A stretch of DNA of 5,955 nucleotides, taken from the NCBI GenBank assembly GCA_002293585.1, contig DBDM01000024.1, forward strand, positions 2,161-8,115, read 5' to 3'. Below the pieces are notes generated by a model. It was not told the origin of the DNA. It did no database searches and saw only the letters and a list, made by a program, of their open reading frames with translations. This document shows positions 3,596 through 5,955 of the stretch, one piece after another. Position numbers and translations under genes: made by a program. This DNA is from Bacteroidales bacterium UBA932 (GTDB lineage Bacteria; Bacteroidota; Bacteroidia; Bacteroidales; UBA932). How positions within the stretch are numbered: the stretch's first letter is position 1; each line of letters begins with the position of its first letter.

Positions 3596-5955
3596 ATGAA
3601 AAAAAATGCTGTTTTTTTAATGGCGTGGCTGTGCTATGCCTTGATGTTGTGTTACACCCCGTCCCTATGGGGCAACAGTCTGTCCAACGGGGCAGGCAAT
3701 GCGGACGGACCACTGATTTATCCTGACTTTGACGAGATGCCGGCCGATTATCCCTTTCTAACCGATGACGGTTATCTCTTGTCGGTATCGGGGGCGACAG
3801 CCACCAGTATTAATGGCATCGGCGTGCCGATTCCCAACAAGCACTACATGTGGCCCTTCAGTATAGCCGGTTGTTCCCGTTGTACTTCATTGGAAGATCT
3901 TTGCGGATTATACAATTTACCAAGTTACAGTTACGATGTCTATGAAGCTTATTCCTGCTACCGGATGTTTCAAACTAAACAACTGAATTTCCCCTTGTCG
4001 GAATTGCAAACGGTAAGGTTATCCCCCGGCGAGCTTTACCAACAATACAGTGAATACCTTTCCCTGTCATGCCCTAGTGACCATCCCGAAGGTTATCCAC
4101 GTACAAAATATTATGAGTATTACGACTTCGAGGGATTAGAAGATGTCACACTCGACTGGAAATGGGAGTTGTACGGCGGTGACGAGACGACGCCTTTTGA
4201 TACCGGCGCCGGGACTACCGTCAATTTAAGTCAGGCCCGCCGCGACAGGCTGCGCAACTACACACGCCTGACTGTGAATTACAAGGTACGTTATCCGGGA
4301 CACGCTACCTATACGGATGTTGATTGTATCACCTTCACAGCGTCGGGAGCAACACCCCCACCTCCGCCCCCTCCCCCGCCGACAGCTATGACATTGAAGT
4401 ATCATACCGAATATGTACAAAATAACAGTAATACTTGGAATGCCGTTCCCGGAAGCCGCCAAGAAATCGGCGCCACGGCCGACACGCCCGGCATGTCGGT
4501 AGACCTGGTGAACTGCCGCACCCGCGCCCTGGAGTTTGAGTTCAGCAATATTGCGACAATCACCGGAACCATAGTCTGGATCAACGACGTGGAAATCTTG
4601 AATAATAATAATGATGGTGAAGAGGAGGAGATAGAAGAGTCTGAGGAGAATAAATTATTTGTTGAACTGCCCAACGATTTCTACTTCGACTTCCCCCTAA
4701 GGGTGAAGGTGCGTATGAATGGAGAATTCTACCGGTATACAATCACTACGGCCAGTAAGGATCTTGGATATAGTATATTAAGTAATGTTACATTTAACGA
4801 ACGGACCGACAGCCGGTATGATAAATGCGGTGTTATCCAGGGCACTTTACAGTATACCGGATGGGACAACGTGAATGTACTCAGCGGCGCTACGCTAACG
4901 ACCGGTTATTATGTGGTAGGATCAGGCATCGGGAACCTGAACGTAAGGAAGACCTATGGCTACTGCCGCGCCATGCAAGCGGTGCCGGTACCGGTAGTGG
5001 TAACGCCCGTCGCCCCGCAGGTAAGCTTCCCCAACGGCACGTCCTACTGTCCTTCGGGCTCCTTAACGGCTGTTGTTGAGAACTGGGGCAGCCTGCCGGA
5101 AGGTCTTACCGTCAGAGCCGAACAAGACGGATGGCGCAAAGCGCTCACCACATCTACGTTCACCATCCAACCCGGCGCCGGACAGGTGCAGTTCTACGCC
5201 GAAAATTCCCGAGGCTGTCGCAGCGATGTCGTGACCGTAACCACCGGACTGTATAGCCCAACGTCCATCCTCACTCAACCCACCAGCCAAATACGCTGCG
5301 CCGGTGAGACCATTAATTTGTCGGTGGAAGCCGGCGGCGACGGTCTGACTTACCAGTGGTACCACAACGGCAATCCCGTGGGTACGGCGGCTACTTACAG
5401 TGCAACCGCTGCTTCAGCCACCGCCGGAAGCTACCATGTGGTAGTGAGCGGCGCCTGCGGAACACTGACCTCAGCCACCGTGAGCGTGGCAGTGAACGAG
5501 ACTCCGCAAATTACTGCGCAGCCGGAAACCCTTACTTTATGCGAGGGTGGGCACGCAAGCTTTAGCGTTACAGCCACAGGCACCGGTCTGCGTTACCAGT
5601 GGTTCAAAAACGGGGAGGCCATCCCTTCGGCCATTGCCAACAACTATATCCTGCCCAATGTCAGCTTATCCGACATCGGCGCTTACAGCGTGCGTGTAAG
5701 CAATAGCTGCGGAACCGTAATATCAGCAGTCGCTCAGCTTACAGTCAACAAAACGAGCATGATCATCACCCAACCCGAAAGTCAGATACTGTGCGAGGGC
5801 GAAACCATTAACTTGTCGGTGGAAGCCGCCGGCGACGGTCTGGCTTACCAGTGGCACCACAACGGCAATGCCGTGGGTACGGCGGCTACTTACAGCGCAA
5901 CCGCTGCTTCAGCCACCGCCGGAAGCTACCATGTGGTAGTGAGCGGCGCCTGCGG
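3596..5955 (+). CDS. Large secreted surface protein with Ig-like repeats (3' truncated by window edge)
   Basis: An uninterrupted frame runs from the ATG at 3596 to the window end: 786 complete codons, no stop. The N-terminus (MKKNAVFLMAWLCYALMLCY) is a signal peptide, probably cleaved near Gly26; there is no lipobox at its end. Residues 27-252 are Tyr- and Cys-rich and not recognised. Thr253 is followed by nine prolines (254-262), a rigid hinge. A second unrecognised region carries four Asn and an acidic run (336-352). About 470-555 forms one divergent Ig-like module (SYCPSG...SRGC). Three clear Ig-like domains follow at 556-635, 636-719 and 720 onward, each with a CxG cysteine, a YQW core and a late CG cysteine: Cys568/Trp588/Cys621, Cys649/Trp669/Cys705, Cys733/Trp753/Cys786. 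Such repeats form stalks in Bacteroidota adhesins and other exported proteins. More repeats and a C-terminal sorting domain (possibly type IX secretion) may lie beyond the edge. Ligand and function are unknown. It follows the lipoprotein hydrolase by 90 bp, perhaps in one operon. Confidence 0.85.
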   Translation, partial: MKKNAVFLMAWLCYALMLCYTPSLWGNSLSNGAGNADGPLIYPDFDEMPADYPFLTDDGYLLSVSGATATSINGIGVPIPNKHYMWPFSIAGCSRCTSLEDLCGLYNLPSYSYDVYEAYSCYRMFQTKQLNFPLSELQTVRLSPGELYQQYSEYLSLSCPSDHPEGYPRTKYYEYYDFEGLEDVTLDWKWELYGGDETTPFDTGAGTTVNLSQARRDRLRNYTRLTVNYKVRYPGHATYTDVDCITFTASGATPPPPPPPPPTAMTLKYHTEYVQNNSNTWNAVPGSRQEIGATADTPGMSVDLVNCRTRALEFEFSNIATITGTIVWINDVEILNNNNDGEEEEIEESEENKLFVELPNDFYFDFPLRVKVRMNGEFYRYTITTASKDLGYSILSNVTFNERTDSRYDKCGVIQGTLQYTGWDNVNVLSGATLTTGYYVVGSGIGNLNVRKTYGYCRAMQAVPVPVVVTPVAPQVSFPNGTSYCPSGSLTAVVENWGSLPEGLTVRAEQDGWRKALTTSTFTIQPGAGQVQFYAENSRGCRSDVVTVTTGLYSPTSILTQPTSQIRCAGETINLSVEAGGDGLTYQWYHNGNPVGTAATYSATAASATAGSYHVVVSGACGTLTSATVSVAVNETPQITAQPETLTLCEGGHASFSVTATGTGLRYQWFKNGEAIPSAIANNYILPNVSLSDIGAYSVRVSNSCGTVISAVAQLTVNKTSMIITQPESQILCEGETINLSVEAAGDGLAYQWHHNGNAVGTAATYSATAASATAGSYHVVVSGAC
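4352..4384 (+). other. Nine-proline hinge within the surface protein
   Basis: Thr-Pro9-Thr at residues 253-263. The nine prolines use all four proline codons (CCC, CCA, CCT, CCG), so the tract is not a fresh single-codon slippage expansion and is probably kept by selection as a stiff spacer between the two N-terminal regions. Runs of proline need elongation factor P for efficient translation. Confidence 0.7.
5309..5460 (+). repeat. Ig-repeat DNA copy 1 (152 nt)
   Basis: Pairs with 5804-5955 at exactly 495 nt offset (165 codons). Read base by base the copies differ at 6 of 152 positions: two silent changes (AAT/AAC, AGT/AGC) and four amino-acid changes (Gly/Ala, Thr/Ala, Tyr/His, Pro/Ala). 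Upstream of 5309 the two domains still align as protein, but DNA identity drops sharply. Confidence 0.9.
5804..5955 (+). repeat. Ig-repeat DNA copy 2 (152 nt, cut by window edge)
   Basis: Matches 5309-5460 at 146/152 bases, in the same frame. The window ends inside the copy, so the repeat may extend further right. The intervening Ig domain (5501-5752) is clearly divergent, giving an A-B-A' order. Confidence 0.9.

Noticed and set aside
4402..4674. 90-codon minus-strand frame opposite the surface protein
   Set aside because: Its Ser-rich translation is the complement of the Asn/Glu stretch of the surface protein; no leader or promoter supports it.
4825..5565. Short frames at 4825-5079 and 5356-5565 (+) and 5063-5365 (-)
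   Set aside because: All lie in other frames of the long Ig-repeat gene and have compositions typical of shadows.
1..5955. CRISPR arrays, tRNA or rRNA genes, insertion sequences
   Set aside because: No short regularly spaced repeats, no cloverleaf-like or rRNA-like sequence and no transposase were seen; the only long repeat lies inside a coding gene.

Overview
The window looks like a chromosomal segment of a Bacteroidota bacterium, most likely order Bacteroidales. The basis is two copies of the Bacteroides-type -7 promoter box TAnnTTTG, A-rich leaders mostly without Shine-Dalgarno sequences, an outer-membrane beta-barrel protein with Bacteroidota-like features, a lipoprotein with charged residues just after the lipid-bearing cysteine, and Ig-like repeats of the 'CxGE...YQW...CG' kind common in surface proteins of this phylum. 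The species cannot be named from the sequence. All genes are on the + strand.

Layout. 1-1005: 3' part of a large outer-membrane protein gene whose start lies left of the window. 1006-1105: short intergenic stretch with a promoter box overlapped by an inverted repeat. 1106-1729: a two-gene hicB-hicA toxin-antitoxin module (antitoxin first, 3-nt gap), clearly AT-richer than its neighbours. 1730-2020: non-coding stretch with two 10-bp palindromes, a second promoter box and a leader of about 140 nt. 2021-3505: lipoprotein with an alpha/beta-hydrolase domain (Ser, Asp and His triad candidates visible). 3596 to the right edge: one uninterrupted reading frame of 786 codons with no stop inside the window. 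It encodes a secreted modular protein: signal peptide, unrecognised N-terminal region, nine-proline hinge, acidic stretch, then at least three Ig-like repeats. Its first and third Ig repeats share a 152-nt segment at 146/152 identity, offset by exactly 495 nt (165 codons), which points to recent duplication or gene conversion of a two-domain unit.

How the genes fit together. The barrel protein, the lipoprotein hydrolase and the Ig-repeat protein are all cell-envelope or exported products. The last two are 90 bp apart, in the same orientation, with no visible terminator between them, so they may be co-transcribed and act together at the surface; this is inference from position only. The HicBA module has no functional link to them and looks like a small accessory insertion. 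No complete new defence or metabolic system is visible. The most unusual objects are the lipoprotein hydrolase with its unrecognised N-terminal half and the repeat-bearing surface protein beside it.
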